In this document: one piece after another, positions 44,601-52,640 of the stretch
How positions within the stretch are numbered: position 1 is the stretch's first letter
Layout of the letters: the number at the start of each line of letters is the position of its first letter
DNA from: Clostridiales bacterium
GTDB lineage: Bacteria > Bacillota > Clostridia > Christensenellales > JAISNN01
DNA length: 64,000 nucleotides
Assembly (NCBI GenBank): GCA_031289755.1
Contig: JAITOU010000026.1
Span: 1-64,000, forward strand
Direction of reading: 5' to 3'
Translations under genes and position numbers: made by a program
Notes under the pieces: generated by a model
What the model saw: only the letters and a program-made list of their open reading frames with translations
Told to the model about the DNA's origin: nothing
Database searches by the model: none

Positions 44601-45332
44601 TAAAAGTCTTAAAACGCAAAAATACGTCAAAAACAATATACTTTACGATAAAATTGGGCATGGTTTTAATATCTTCCGAGCCGATGCGGAGCTTCGTCGG
44701 CTTTATTGAAGAATTATGGTAAAACTTTATACGGAAGTAGGGGTGTATTTAAGGTAATCGGAGCGATGAAATGGCGGAAATCGCTAAATTTGGGGCATAA
44801 TTTGTCTTTTTAATGAGATTTTTTAATTAAAATGCTCTTGATTTTCAGGTATTTAATCGGTAAATTTCTCTTAAAGCGGACGATTTTATAGTAAAAGTTG
44901 GCTATATTTTATAATGCGCAAAAACTGTCATTTTAACGATTTGTGGAGCATTTTTGTCGTGTTATTTCTTTTTATTTTGGGAATTTATTTATAAAAACAA
45001 GTTCAAAATCGCTTCTAAAAGCGTTAAAAATGCGTTTTTTAGGTGTTTTTTACGAGAAAATGCGGCTTTTTTGTTGTAAATCGGGCTTTTTGAAGTAATT
45101 TTTAATTCATATAGTCGGTTGTCTAATGGGCAAATATGAAAAGAAATATTAAGACAAACGAGTGTGCCAAGCCAAGACGTAGCTTTATTTGGTGTATTCA
45201 GACAGATATTTTTTGACATTTATCGGGGGGGGATACGCTTGATTATTGTAGGGGCAGAATGGGGGATTTTAGGGGATTTTTTGTTAAATTGTAAAAAAAA
45301 ATAATTTTTTTTAAAAAACTTTTGAAAAACTG
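41640..45332. other. 3.7-kb AT-rich region without a convincing gene
   Basis: Frames here are short, low-complexity (Lys, Phe, Asn) and lack ribosome binding sites; the best, 43731-43943, has no start signal. Visible structure: a 9-bp hairpin at 42893-42916; CGGTATAG at 42529, 43021 and 43871; and two copies of GCAAAAA-C-GTCATTTT-ACGA (44491 and 44917). The 42.0-42.8 kb part has scattered coding-like codons and may be a heavily decayed gene. No homology to a known element was recognised. Confidence 0.55.
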
Positions 45333-45361
45333 TTGACAAACTCAATTTGTTCTGATATAAT
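45333..45361 (+). promoter_or_regulatory. perfect-consensus sigma-70 promoter of a non-coding unit
   Basis: TTGACA (45333-45338), 17 nt, TATAAT (45356-45361): an exact consensus promoter. No reading frame of note begins within 1.4 kb downstream. Confidence 0.8.
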
Positions 45362-45836
45362 CCATTACATTAAACACAAATTTTTTTCTTGACTTCTTTG
45401 CCTTGCTTTTGTGTGAAATGTAACTTGACAACATTAATATATGTACTTTTTAAAATTTTCTTGCTTGAATTTGTTTGCAGTAGAGAATAAATATACATCA
45501 AATTTTGTATATTTACTCACGTTTACTTTGTTTTTCGACGGTATAGACCCGAAAAGCTGTATATTTACTACATACGATAAACATTCTGATGTTAAATACA
45601 TATGTTAATGAAGGCGGCAAAAAGACGGTTTTTGCTTAAAAATTGTCTTTAACTAAAATAAACGATGTAAGTTTATTTTGTGACGTAGCGTTTATTGAGT
45701 AGAGAATTAATGAAAGAATATCAATGGAATCAAGACATAGTTTTTGGAAATCATTTTTAAATTTGTTTTCGGAAAGGTCTTGATAAAACGAACAAGGTAA
45801 TCAAGTAGGATTGTTGGGCGTTTTACTGAAAGCTTT

Positions 45837-45894
45837 CTCTCATTTTTAAATTTGTTGTTTAAACTCATATTTGCCGCAAATTTAAAAATGAGAG
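45837..45894. repeat. 18-bp perfect inverted repeat (hairpin unit 1)
   Basis: CTCTCATTTTTAAATTTG (45837-45854) and its exact complement at 45877-45894, loop 22 nt. The 14-nt core CATTTTTAAATTTG also occurs as a direct copy at 45752-45765. Confidence 0.85.
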
Positions 45895-45932
45895 CCGGAA
45901 ACATTCATGTGTAGGAGAATGGGTTCCGGAAT

Positions 45933-46053
45933 CTCTTTTTTAAATTTTTAAACAGTTTGAAGGTGATGAGTCACTGCTTGGGCGATTTGTGAGATTGGTG
46001 TTAGGAACAAATTGTGCGGTAACGGTATTTCGCTGAGTAAATTTAAAAAAGAG
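45933..46053. repeat. inverted repeat (hairpin unit 2)
   Basis: CTCTTTTTTAAATTT (45933-45947) is exactly complementary to 46039-46053 across a 91-nt loop. The arm is related in sequence to units 1, 3 and 4. Confidence 0.75.
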
Positions 46054-46311
46054 CGTCCCGAACGGGATTATGTGTGTAGACAGAATTTTTTAAGAGAATT
46101 TTTGATAAGCGGAAATCCGAAGATAGTTACTGATTTGCGTATGGGTGAGAAGAGGATTTCTTTTTAAACTGTTTTTTGCCGTTTGCAACAGAAGGTGTTA
46201 TTTTGTTGTTTGTGGTGAGAGACTAATTTTATTGTCTTTTCTATATTCTGCTAGGTTCGAGAATTATCGGTCTTAAAATTTAGTGTAATCTATCTTAGTG
46301 GGGGAGGAATA

Positions 46312-46461
46312 TCTTTTTTAAATCTATCGCGTACTTAAAGGTTTTATTTGTGCGGGATTTTGCGGCATGTATATCTTTTTTTGAGATACGCAAAAGAACG
46401 GAAATATTTTTGCCTACTTCTCCTTTCATTTTCCTTTAAGTCGCGATAGATTTAAAAAAGA
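46312..46461. repeat. 29-bp inverted repeat (hairpin unit 3)
   Basis: Positions 46312-46341 pair with 46433-46461 over 29 bp with a single one-base bulge; the arm begins TCTTTTTTAAATCTATCGCG. The loop is 91 nt and contains a smaller GTATATCTTTTTTTGAGATACGC-type hairpin near 46369-46391. Confidence 0.88.
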
Positions 46462-46564
46462 GGTTCTTAAATGCAAAATTAAAGGAAACCCCTTTTTTAT
46501 TATGAACTTGATTTTATCTTCTTTGAATTTTGAGAAGGGAATAGCATAACAAGTTTGTATTACA

Positions 46565-46702
46565 AATATCTTTTTTAAATCTATCCCGGTCTTAAAGGGA
46601 AGCTGCTTTCTTGATTGTGTTGCTTAAAATTTTTGCGGCGAACGAAAATGCCCAACCTTTTTCGTTTCCCTTTAAATCCGTGGTGGATTTAAAAAAGATA
46701 TT
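46565..46702. repeat. 37-nt imperfect inverted repeat (hairpin unit 4)
   Basis: Positions 46565-46601 pair with 46666-46702, about 31 of 37, with perfect ends. The arm starts AATATCTTTTTTAAATC and so shares 17 bases with unit 3 but has a different inner part and loop. Confidence 0.85.
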
Positions 46703-46713
46703 TTTTTATTTTT

Positions 46714-46745
46714 AAGCACACGATTGAAACGCGTGCTTTTTATTT
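46714..46745 (+). terminator. terminator at the end of the hairpin array
   Basis: AAGCACACG (46714-46722) pairs with CGCGTGCTT (46730-46738) with one mismatch, followed by TTTTATTTATT. Confidence 0.7.
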
Positions 46746-46941
46746 ATTCTTAATAATTTTAAAAAACAGGTACTTTGAAAGGAAGCGGCAGTGTTATTGC
46801 GGTATAGTAACGTCAGCGAACGTTATATTTGTACGGCAAGCTTAAATGCCAAAATCGAAAAACAGAATTAAAACGGATTTTTGCGGAACAATAACTAAAA
46901 AAGCGGTATTAAAAAAAACGAGCAACGGAGCGTGGGAAATA

Positions 46942-49900
46942 ATGAAAAAAGTTTTAAAAAGATACTGTGGCTACATATTTGCATCGGCTTTGATATTTGC
47001 AATCGGTGCAATAACCGTCTCGGTCGTCACAACGACTGCGGACAAAACGGACGAGAGAGTCTTTGCGGCAGGGAACGCAACCGCGCTCGATGTGCCGGAC
47101 TGCGACTATGAATATATCATTTTGCAAAGTGGCAATGATTATGCTATCTCCAAACAAAGTACGGTGGGCGGAGACGGCTTTACCGGAACAATCGAAGAAG
47201 TGAGCGATATGCTCAATGCCCAAAACAGCGGCAAGGTAACTAAACTTCATGTAAATTCAGTAGTAAACACTTCCGCCGTGTTTGTATTGAGTCAAGGCAC
47301 TTATATCTTTGACGGAACGGGAATGCTAAAAAACTCGAACACGGATTTGATTAAACTAATAGGCGGAACGAATCTATACTTTATAGGAGGAACGTTCTCG
47401 GCGGTCGGCGGATATAATGTCGCTGTGCATAATGCAGGCGACGGAGCTATAACGGTAAAGGGCGGCGTTATAACAAGCGAGTACAATGACTTTTCGTCTA
47501 AGGGAACGATATATCTCGAAGGCGGCATATCCGGCACTCCCGCTCTGTCGATAAGCGGCGGAGTCATACGCAACGATGCGGACGATATGTTGTCGTTTTA
47601 TTCAAAAGCCGTATACAATGGCGGAGCGGGGGATGTGCGTATATCCGGCGACGCATTGATATATTGCGGAAAATCGGAAAAGCTTCTCAACGAATTAGGA
47701 ATGGCGATACACAATGCCGGTTTGGGAAATATAATTGTAGAAGAAAATTCTCCGGGTGTCAAAATATTATCAAAAGGCAACATATCGTTATATAATACTT
47801 CCGTCGGAGAGATAGAGATAAACGGCGGAGTTGTTTTGTCGGAAGAAGGCAATGCCGTCCTTAACACACAAGACGGCGGAAGAATAGTTGTCAACGGCGG
47901 AGAGATTAGTTCCGGCGGCTCGGGCAGAGCATTATATATGAATGCCGGCAACCTGACCGTGAATGCCGGAAAAATAACCGCTTACAACGGCGCGGCTGTA
48001 TATGTAAATTCCGGCAAAGCAAAGTTGAACGGCGGAAATATATCAAGCGGCGGTAAGTATGCGGTCTATATCGGCGCAGGATACAACGGTGTGGAATTTG
48101 TTCTCGGAAACGTATCTATAAACGGAACGGTATGGTTAGACGGAGCTGCAAAAAACAAAAGAAGCTTGACGGCGGATTTTAAGGCGGCATCCGTTACGGT
48201 CTTTGAATTTTACAATTTTAATGTAAGAGACGTGTTGTTTTTAAACGGCGGGGCTTTTGCGGCGCAATTTGTTTCGGTAGACGGTAAATACTGCGTTGCA
48301 AATAAAGCGTGCAATGCGAGTCTATACTTTCTAATTGACCATGCTGCCGTTGCGGCGCAAGGCAAAACATACGACGGAAGCACCAATATCGACGTCGGAC
48401 TTTCGGCGGTGTTTTATAATGGCGCAACCGAAAGTGACGCTGCTAAAATGACGATTCCGGCAGCCTATTATAATATCGTCGGAAGCTTTGATGACAAAAA
48501 TGTCGGCAGAAGCAAGAGCTTGATCGTAACTATAACCTTGAAAGATAACGAATATGTTTTTGCAAACGGCAAATTCACGGCTTCTTTTAAAGCTATCGCC
48601 GATATCTTGATAAGGGAATTGACGGTAAACGGAATGACGGCACAGGATAGGGAATACGACAAGACAAAGACCGTCACTTTATCGGGCGGCTCTTTGGAGA
48701 ACGTATCTGCCGGCGACATCGGAAATTCGGATAAATTGAATTTTGTTTCAGGCTTTGGAATTATAGAAAGCGAGCTGCCGGGCGTGAAGAAGCGCGTAAC
48801 TGCGAATATAATATTGACAGGCAAGGAAGCCGTGAATTATAAGCTTATACAGCCCGACGGCTTGACGGTGAATATCGTTCCGAAGGAATTGACGATAACG
48901 GGAATAACGGCGGTACAAAGGGAATATGACGGCACGACCGTCGTTGTCTTGAAGGGCGGAGTTTTGAACGGCGTAATCGGGAAAGATACCGTCACCTTTT
49001 ATCTCGGCGAAGGAATACTTGAAGCCGTAGATGCCGGACGGAATAGAAGCGTAAAGACCAATATAGTTTTGGGCGGCTCTGAAAGAAAAAATTATACCTT
49101 AGTACAACCGAGCGATATTAAAATGTCCGTATCTCTAAAAAGGTTGACAATAGAAGGAATGGCAGCCTATGACAAGCCGTATGACGGAAATGTCAACGTT
49201 ACCTTTAAAGACGGAGTGCTTGTCGGAGTATTGCCGGGCGACACAGCGCACCACAATGTCAATTCTGCGCAAACCGCGTCCGCCGGAGTAGGCAAAAAGG
49301 CGGTAATTTTTGATATAGTTTTGAGCGGAAGCGATTATAAAAACTATGAGATAATACTTCCCGAAATCGACATCTATATCTATCCTGCGGATAGAAATCA
49401 TATGATAGACTATGATTTGAGTCTGTTATTCGGAGATGTTTATTATGTATATGACGGCAAATTTCACGGTATAGAAACGGATGAAACTAAAATTATACCC
49501 GAAATCAAGAGTATATCCTATGACGGAACGTCGGTAAAGTATGTGACCGACGGCATCAAAAAAACGACCGCGAAATTGACGGCTGAGAGCGGTTTTGGGT
49601 TTAGATTAAAGGACGGAACGTATGGGGAAGAGACGGAGATATCAAGGGGGATAGGTATTCTTCCGAGAAAAATCATATTGGCAGCAATTGCAAAAGATAA
49701 GAAATATGACGGAAAGGATACCGCCTATGTTGAGTTGATATTCGGCAATTTGGCGGACGGCGAGACATTTAAAAGTGGAATAGATTTTATAGAAAACAGT
49801 GCTTTTGTCGATTTTGCGGCAGGACAGGATAAGGAGATAAATACGGCAGTCGTATTGCTCAACCCGAATTATGTTTTTGAAAACGGCGGCAATTTATATA

Positions 49901-50043
49901 CCGTAAACACGAGTACCGATATAATAAGCGATTTGGCGTGGTATATCTCTTTGCAGGTAGCGGCGACGGTTGTATTTTTCTTCTTCTTTATCAGGGGACA
50001 TATAATTAGAAATAAAAGGTATCCCAAAAATAAATCGACATAA
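46942..50043 (+). CDS. surface protein with glycine-rich beta-helix region and YDG repeats
   Basis: ATG 46942 (GGAG 11 bases upstream) is preferred over 46846, giving 1033 residues. A signal sequence (KRYCGYIFASALIFAIGAITVSVV) comes first. Residues about 100-400 hold many GGxI-type turns (for example GGVITSEYN, GGVIRNDADD, GGNISSGGKYAVYI), typical of a right-handed beta-helix. From about 470 there are six YDG-type domains, marked by KTYDGSTNIDVG, REYDKTKTVTLSGG, REYDGTTVVVLKGG, KPYDGNVNVTFKDG, YVYDGKFHGIET and KKYDGKDTAYVEL. A C-terminal membrane helix and basic tail (about 1000-1033) anchor it; no LPxTG motif is present. An adhesin-like or wall role is inferred. Confidence 0.85.
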   Translation: MKKVLKRYCGYIFASALIFAIGAITVSVVTTTADKTDERVFAAGNATALDVPDCDYEYIILQSGNDYAISKQSTVGGDGFTGTIEEVSDMLNAQNSGKVTKLHVNSVVNTSAVFVLSQGTYIFDGTGMLKNSNTDLIKLIGGTNLYFIGGTFSAVGGYNVAVHNAGDGAITVKGGVITSEYNDFSSKGTIYLEGGISGTPALSISGGVIRNDADDMLSFYSKAVYNGGAGDVRISGDALIYCGKSEKLLNELGMAIHNAGLGNIIVEENSPGVKILSKGNISLYNTSVGEIEINGGVVLSEEGNAVLNTQDGGRIVVNGGEISSGGSGRALYMNAGNLTVNAGKITAYNGAAVYVNSGKAKLNGGNISSGGKYAVYIGAGYNGVEFVLGNVSINGTVWLDGAAKNKRSLTADFKAASVTVFEFYNFNVRDVLFLNGGAFAAQFVSVDGKYCVANKACNASLYFLIDHAAVAAQGKTYDGSTNIDVGLSAVFYNGATESDAAKMTIPAAYYNIVGSFDDKNVGRSKSLIVTITLKDNEYVFANGKFTASFKAIADILIRELTVNGMTAQDREYDKTKTVTLSGGSLENVSAGDIGNSDKLNFVSGFGIIESELPGVKKRVTANIILTGKEAVNYKLIQPDGLTVNIVPKELTITGITAVQREYDGTTVVVLKGGVLNGVIGKDTVTFYLGEGILEAVDAGRNRSVKTNIVLGGSERKNYTLVQPSDIKMSVSLKRLTIEGMAAYDKPYDGNVNVTFKDGVLVGVLPGDTAHHNVNSAQTASAGVGKKAVIFDIVLSGSDYKNYEIILPEIDIYIYPADRNHMIDYDLSLLFGDVYYVYDGKFHGIETDETKIIPEIKSISYDGTSVKYVTDGIKKTTAKLTAESGFGFRLKDGTYGEETEISRGIGILPRKIILAAIAKDKKYDGKDTAYVELIFGNLADGETFKSGIDFIENSAFVDFAAGQDKEINTAVVLLNPNYVFENGGNLYTVNTSTDIISDLAWYISLQVAATVVFFFFFIRGHIIRNKRYPKNKST

Positions 50044-50166
50044 TGTGTATGTAAGACGGAATATTTTTGAGCAACAATCAAAAAGGTATTGAAAAAAAAG
50101 ATTTTGTATGATATAATCATCTTATTCGGACGGGAGAACCCAACCGCTTGTTGGAGATAATATATT

Positions 50167-50502
50167 ATGGCATTCAGAGATATTTTAAAAGATAAGAGAA
50201 ATCAAAATATATTCGTTACCTGCGTCAGTGCGGTCGTCATAATCGCCGCAGTTATAGTTATCGTCGTTTCTTCGGTTTCGGGTGTCGCCGAATTGAAAAA
50301 ATACAGAAATGAAGCGATAGCCGAATTAAATACTCTGTACGATATTCAAGAAGAATATACATCGGAAAATTACGAAAAAATAAAAGAATTCTTGACCAAA
50401 GCGGCAGATGAGATAAATAAAGCTCCGTCAAAAAGATTAGTCGACGAAGCCAAAGCTGCCGCAAATGATGATTTAAAAGGCGTACAAAAAATCGGGACGT
50501 AA
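50167..50502 (+). CDS. small membrane-anchored helical protein
   Basis: The 111-residue protein has a membrane helix (residues about 15-38) and an extracytoplasmic helical part ([48 protein letters not shown]) resembling a single FIVAR/albumin-binding-like three-helix unit. TATAAT (about 50111) and GGAG before the ATG are visible, with a small CCAAC-CGCTT-GTTGG hairpin touching the ribosome binding site. Function is unknown. Confidence 0.7.
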   Translation: MAFRDILKDKRNQNIFVTCVSAVVIIAAVIVIVVSSVSGVAELKKYRNEAIAELNTLYDIQEEYTSENYEKIKEFLTKAADEINKAPSKRLVDEAKAAANDDLKGVQKIGT

Positions 50503-50524
50503 CCGCCTTGATGTTTTTGGAAAT

Positions 50525-50566
50525 AAAAAAAGCGTTTTCGCAAATTGTGAAGACGCTTTTTTTGTT
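50525..50566 (+). terminator. terminator
   Basis: AAAAAAAGCGTTTTC (50525-50539) pairs with GAAGACGCTTTTTTT (50549-50563) with one G-U pair; the T-run is part of the right arm. Confidence 0.85.
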
Positions 50567-50672
50567 TGTGTCAAAAGATTTTTATCGGTCATATTATGTA
50601 TCAGCCCTTGTCTTTTTTTTGACGGGGAGTATCATAGAATATGCAAAAAAAGCGAAATATAATAGGAGTATT

Positions 50673-52367
50673 ATGAATAATAATTTTTACGGAACGGATT
50701 GCGGACAGGAATATTACGGCGGTAATTGTCTGAATTATACACAAGACAGCCGTTGCTGCGGCGGTGGGTGTTGTCCGAGTCCGATATATTTGAGAGGACC
50801 GCAAGGTCCGATTGGTCCGCAAGGACCTATCGGTCCGATAGGTCCGATGGGGCAGAGAGGTCTTGTCGGTCCGATAGGTCCGATAGGTCCGCAAGGACCG
50901 AAAGGCGATATCGGTTCGACAGGCGCGACAGGGCCGACGGGTCCGACGGGAGCAACGGGAGCAACGGGAGCGACAGGTCCGATAGGTCAGACAGGCGGAA
51001 CGGGAGCGACGGGTCCGATAGGTCCGATAGGACCTGCCGGCGCAACGGGCGCAACGGGAGCGACAGGAGCGACAGGTCCGATAGGACCGATAGGTCCGAC
51101 GGGGGCAACGGGGGCGACGGGTCCGATAGGTCCTGCCGGAGCGCAAGGACAGCAAGGTCCGCAAGGTCCGCAGGGGATAGAAGGGTCGCAAGGTCCTACC
51201 GGAGAAAACGGTCAAGCAGGACCGATAGGTCCGCAAGGACCTGCCGGAGTGTCCGGTCCGCAAGGTCCGTCAGGTCCGTCCGGTGCAACAGGGGCAACGG
51301 GAGCGACAGGTCCGGCAGGCGCAACAGGTCCGTCCGGCGCGGCAGGACCGCAAGGTCCGCAAGGCGCGCAAGGAGCGCAGGGTGAAACGGGTTTACAAGG
51401 ACCGATAGGTCCGATAGGACCGCAAGGACCTATGGGAGCGCAAGGTATAGAAGGTCCTGCCGGTCCGGCAGGCGCGACCGGTCCGATAGGTCCGGTAGGC
51501 GCGACAGGCGCAACGGGTCCGATAGGTCCGGTAGGCGCAACGGGAGCAACCGGTCCGATAGGTCCGATAGGTCCGGCAGGCGCAACGGGAGCAATAGGTC
51601 CGATAGGTCCGGCAGGCGCAACGGGCGCAACAGGTCCGATAGGTCCGGCAGGACCGACGGGGGCAACAGGACCGGAAGGTCCGGCAGGCGCGACGGGTGC
51701 AACGGGTCCGATAGGTCCGGCAGGCGCGACGGGGCCGATAGGTCCGGCAGGCGCGACGGGGGCAACGGGTCCGATAGGTCCGGCAGGACCAACGGGGGCA
51801 ACAGGTCCGGAAGGTCCGGCAGGTCCGACGGGCGCAACAGGTCCGATAGGTCCGCAAGGCCCGACAGGTCCTGCCGGATTTTCTCCGACGGTTGTCGTAA
51901 CGGAGAATACGGATGCCGCTTACGGCTATGAAATAATAACCTCCGGCGGAAGTACGGTCATACCGCCGCTGAGAAAAGCTTATCAGGTATACAATGCGAA
52001 TTTGGCTGTACTCGGCAGCGTATTGAGTGCGGCGGTTGGCGACGTATTATTTGAAGTAGTAAGGGGAGTAGCGACATTGACTGCCAGAATCAGATTGATA
52101 GGCAGCGATACCGTTTATGCCGATTTGAATGCGGCGGCGATAAATGTATTGAGCGGAACAAATTTCGGCATAGCATTGAATACGACGCTTTTGACTCCGG
52201 CATATACGGTTTTGAGCAGCGGTTTGACGATAAATTCGGCTGAAATATACGAGATTACGCTAAGGCAAAGCAATGTCACCGACGCTTCGGCGGCACTCTG
52301 CAAGATTCGCGTATTTTCTTCCGATAATGCGACCAAGACGACCGTATGGGTAGATTGGATTTATTAA
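50673..52367 (+). CDS. collagen-like (Gly-X-Y) surface or exosporium-type protein
   Basis: ATG 50673 follows AGGAG, giving 564 residues. The head (1-38) is rich in Tyr, Gly and Cys ([10 protein letters not shown]) and could cross-link or anchor. About 120 Gly-X-Y triplets (residues about 40-402; mostly [12 protein letters not shown]) should form a collagen triple helix. The C-terminal 160 residues ([23 protein letters not shown] ... VWVDWIY) look like a BclA-type trimerising beta domain. The repeat DNA is itself highly repetitive and prone to length change. Exosporium location is inferred by analogy with BclA; no signal peptide is present, which fits a coat protein made in a mother cell. Confidence 0.88.
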   Translation: MNNNFYGTDCGQEYYGGNCLNYTQDSRCCGGGCCPSPIYLRGPQGPIGPQGPIGPIGPMGQRGLVGPIGPIGPQGPKGDIGSTGATGPTGPTGATGATGATGPIGQTGGTGATGPIGPIGPAGATGATGATGATGPIGPIGPTGATGATGPIGPAGAQGQQGPQGPQGIEGSQGPTGENGQAGPIGPQGPAGVSGPQGPSGPSGATGATGATGPAGATGPSGAAGPQGPQGAQGAQGETGLQGPIGPIGPQGPMGAQGIEGPAGPAGATGPIGPVGATGATGPIGPVGATGATGPIGPIGPAGATGAIGPIGPAGATGATGPIGPAGPTGATGPEGPAGATGATGPIGPAGATGPIGPAGATGATGPIGPAGPTGATGPEGPAGPTGATGPIGPQGPTGPAGFSPTVVVTENTDAAYGYEIITSGGSTVIPPLRKAYQVYNANLAVLGSVLSAAVGDVLFEVVRGVATLTARIRLIGSDTVYADLNAAAINVLSGTNFGIALNTTLLTPAYTVLSSGLTINSAEIYEITLRQSNVTDASAALCKIRVFSSDNATKTTVWVDWIY

Positions 52368-52477
52368 AAGGCAACAAGGACAAACCCTGCGGATAAGAGC
52401 CTTTATTAAAATGCGGCAAAGCCGTATGGATAGATGAGCCATCAAACTATAAATGTTACTGTTTTTTAAACTAAATA

Positions 52478-52507
52478 TTGACATTGTACGGCCGATTGTA
52501 TTATAAT
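52478..52507 (+). promoter_or_regulatory. strong promoter of the ior operon
   Basis: TTGACA (52478-52483), 18 nt, TATAAT (52502-52507); the expected start is near 52514. Confidence 0.75.
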
Positions 52508-52532
52508 AGCCATACAAGGTTTCGGGTAAGGT

Positions 52533-52577
52533 AAATCGCCCGTCCTTAACAGAGATGTTTCGGACGGGCGATTTTTC
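52533..52577 (+). terminator. early terminator, possible attenuator of the ior operon
   Basis: AAATCGCCCGTCC (52533-52545) pairs perfectly with GGACGGGCGATTT (52562-52574), then T residues. It lies only about 20 nt after the predicted transcription start and 65 nt before iorA. CGGG at 52523-52526 could compete for CCCG in the left arm, suggesting an alternative fold. Either a short RNA is made or iorAB transcription is attenuated. Confidence 0.65.
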
Positions 52578-52640
52578 AAATCCGCTACAATATGTTCGTC
52601 ATATAGGTATAGGACTAATCTAATAATCGGAGATAGATAT

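Larger units (their letters stand above)
45368..46745 (+). ncRNA. candidate large structured non-coding RNA (hairpin array)
   Basis: The unit runs from a consensus promoter to a terminator with no plausible protein gene. Hairpins visible in order: TTACATTAAACACAAA (about 45364-45379) with TTTGTGTGAAATGTAA (45408-45423); TAAATATACA (45488-45497) with TGTATATTTA (45506-45515); AAAATAAAC (45655-45663) with GTTTATTTT (45671-45679); an 18-bp stem at 45837-45894; a 15-bp stem at 45933-46053; a 29-bp stem at 46312-46461; and a roughly 31-of-37-bp stem at 46565-46702. This amount of pairing is far above chance. No known large RNA class (OLE, GOLLD, ROOL, HEARO) was recognised by eye. It may also be several shorter RNAs. 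Boundaries are inferred. Confidence 0.5.

Noticed and set aside
45837-46702. CRISPR array
   Set aside because: The repeats are inverted, differ in sequence and spacing, and lack uniform direct repeats or cas genes.
50601-51857. Long Arg/Ser/Leu-rich frames antisense to, or out of frame with, the collagen-like gene
   Set aside because: They are produced by the repetitive Gly-X-Y codons; the sense frame explains all of them.
52594-52612. Possible sixth copy end of the palindromic family (AGGACTAATCTA upstream of iorA)
   Set aside because: Only 12 bases match the end of copy D and no core or partner arm is present.
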